From Embiotoca jacksoni (Eukaryota > Chordata > Actinopteri > Embiotocidae): a stretch of 64,000 bases of DNA. Numbering within the stretch: the first letter of the stretch is position 1; each line of letters begins with the position of its first letter. The DNA is taken from contig JAKOON010000015.1 in the NCBI GenBank assembly GCA_022577435.1, positions 11,854,830-11,918,829 on the forward strand, written 5' to 3'. The position numbers were made by a program, and so were the translations under genes. The notes beneath the pieces were generated by a model. The model saw only the letters and a program-made list of their open reading frames with translations. It was not told where the DNA came from and ran no database searches. This document shows, piece by piece, positions 63,166 through 64,000 of this stretch.

Positions 63166-64000
63166 CCGCTTGTTAAAAACAAATAATACTAGCTCATTAG
63201 AAAAAAAAACAATGGCCTCTTCTCTTCAGTGCCACTGAATTAAAGGGATGTTTTTCTGCCAGATAAATGAGATCACAGGTCTCCGTACGCAAATCCTTTC
63301 AGCCCTCCTGTACCAAATCTTCTCCCAACTCATAGTTCAAGGGTAACGACATAGTGCAGGCTTTTCAGACATAGCAGTTGGCTGCGGTCTACATGGACAT
63401 CATCTGACATTGTGCATAATGTGGTCTTTCACCAAGGCTTCAAGAGGGTCAGAGCACTGCCTCAAATGCAACTGTAGTGCAGGTGGCACCTTCCTGGCTC
63501 ACAACAACCTGTAGTTGTTGACGTCTAATAGAAATAGAAATAAAATAGAAATAGAAGCAAGTACATATTTTCAGTTGAGAGCTTGATGTTAACAAACACC
63601 CAGAGAATGCTTCTTGGCCTATGGTATGGAATTAATGTTTATTTATTTGGGCTATTGAGAAGGCAGGATTCTTTACTCACAGGAGGTTTGTTTCCCGTGA
63701 TTTTACTTTATTCTGAAAAAGAAATGATACATAATTAGATATAGGTGAAACCGTGAGAGGAAACGGCATATGATACGAAAACAATTTTAACTGGCTATTC
63801 TTCTCAATAGCAGTGCTGACAGTTGAACCTTTTCTATAGTACACTTCACACATGCTTAAGCAGCCCAGTAAAAGGGAGCAACACTTAATTCCTTAGTTTC
63901 ACTGTGGTCTCACTTCCCCGAGCAACTGCTTATTTATTTTTCCATACAATAAAAAGTAGTACCACGCATGTTCAGGTATTACAACTGTGAAGTCATTTAG
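63166..64000. other. No gene recognised; probably still abhd15 intron 1 or downstream
   Basis: A short GAAATA-type repeat lies at about 63527-63556; otherwise unassigned. Confidence 0.4.

Noticed and set aside
1..64000. CRISPR array, bacterial operon, viral genome or integrated virus
   Set aside because: No regularly spaced repeats with unique spacers, no dense coding, and no retroviral LTR, gag, pol or env blocks were seen; the reverse-transcriptase traces are LINE type.

Overview
This is nuclear DNA from a vertebrate, almost certainly a ray-finned fish and probably a percomorph. The reasons are two vertebrate-type first exons ending in canonical GT splice donors, long (CA/TG)n microsatellites, and a repeat set typical of teleosts: a Tc1-like transposon, an L2-clade LINE, a Rex3/RTE-like LINE, a tRNA-derived SINE and a piggyBac-type MITE. 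The window is mostly intronic and intergenic. Only two protein-coding exons are convincing; nearly all other open frames are short, low-complexity or antisense shadows.

Layout: bases 1-17.3 kb lie downstream of the first exon of pde3a (minus strand, 17348-18256) and are most simply its intron 1. They hold a decayed Rex3-like LINE (2.4-3.5 kb), a piggyBac-type MITE (3.6-3.8 kb), a tRNA-SINE (3.9-4.1 kb), a nearly full-length but broken Tc1-like element (6977-8520) and an L2 3' tail (15.2-15.4 kb). Bases 18.3-55.4 kb form a gene desert of about 37 kb between two divergent genes. It holds microsatellites, Tc1-like remnants (30.1 and 31.2 kb), a LINE tail (43.3 kb), a rearranged L2 LINE with a pentanucleotide array at its tail (48.0-49.6 kb), and two related copies of an inverted-repeat element I cannot name (22.4 and 51.6 kb). 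A CRE/CCAAT-rich patch (35.0-35.3 kb) is a candidate regulatory element. Bases 55.4-56.7 kb carry the promoter area and first coding exon of abhd15 (plus strand). Its next exon was not recognised in the remaining 7.3 kb.

The most interesting point is the pairing. pde3a encodes a membrane-bound cAMP phosphodiesterase. abhd15 encodes a hydrolase-fold protein reported to bind and stabilise the paralogue PDE3B in adipocytes during insulin control of lipolysis. Here the two genes sit head-to-head with their starts about 38 kb apart. Whether this adjacency has any regulatory meaning is inference. No CRISPR array, operon or other prokaryotic-type system is present, and I found no clearly novel multi-gene system.
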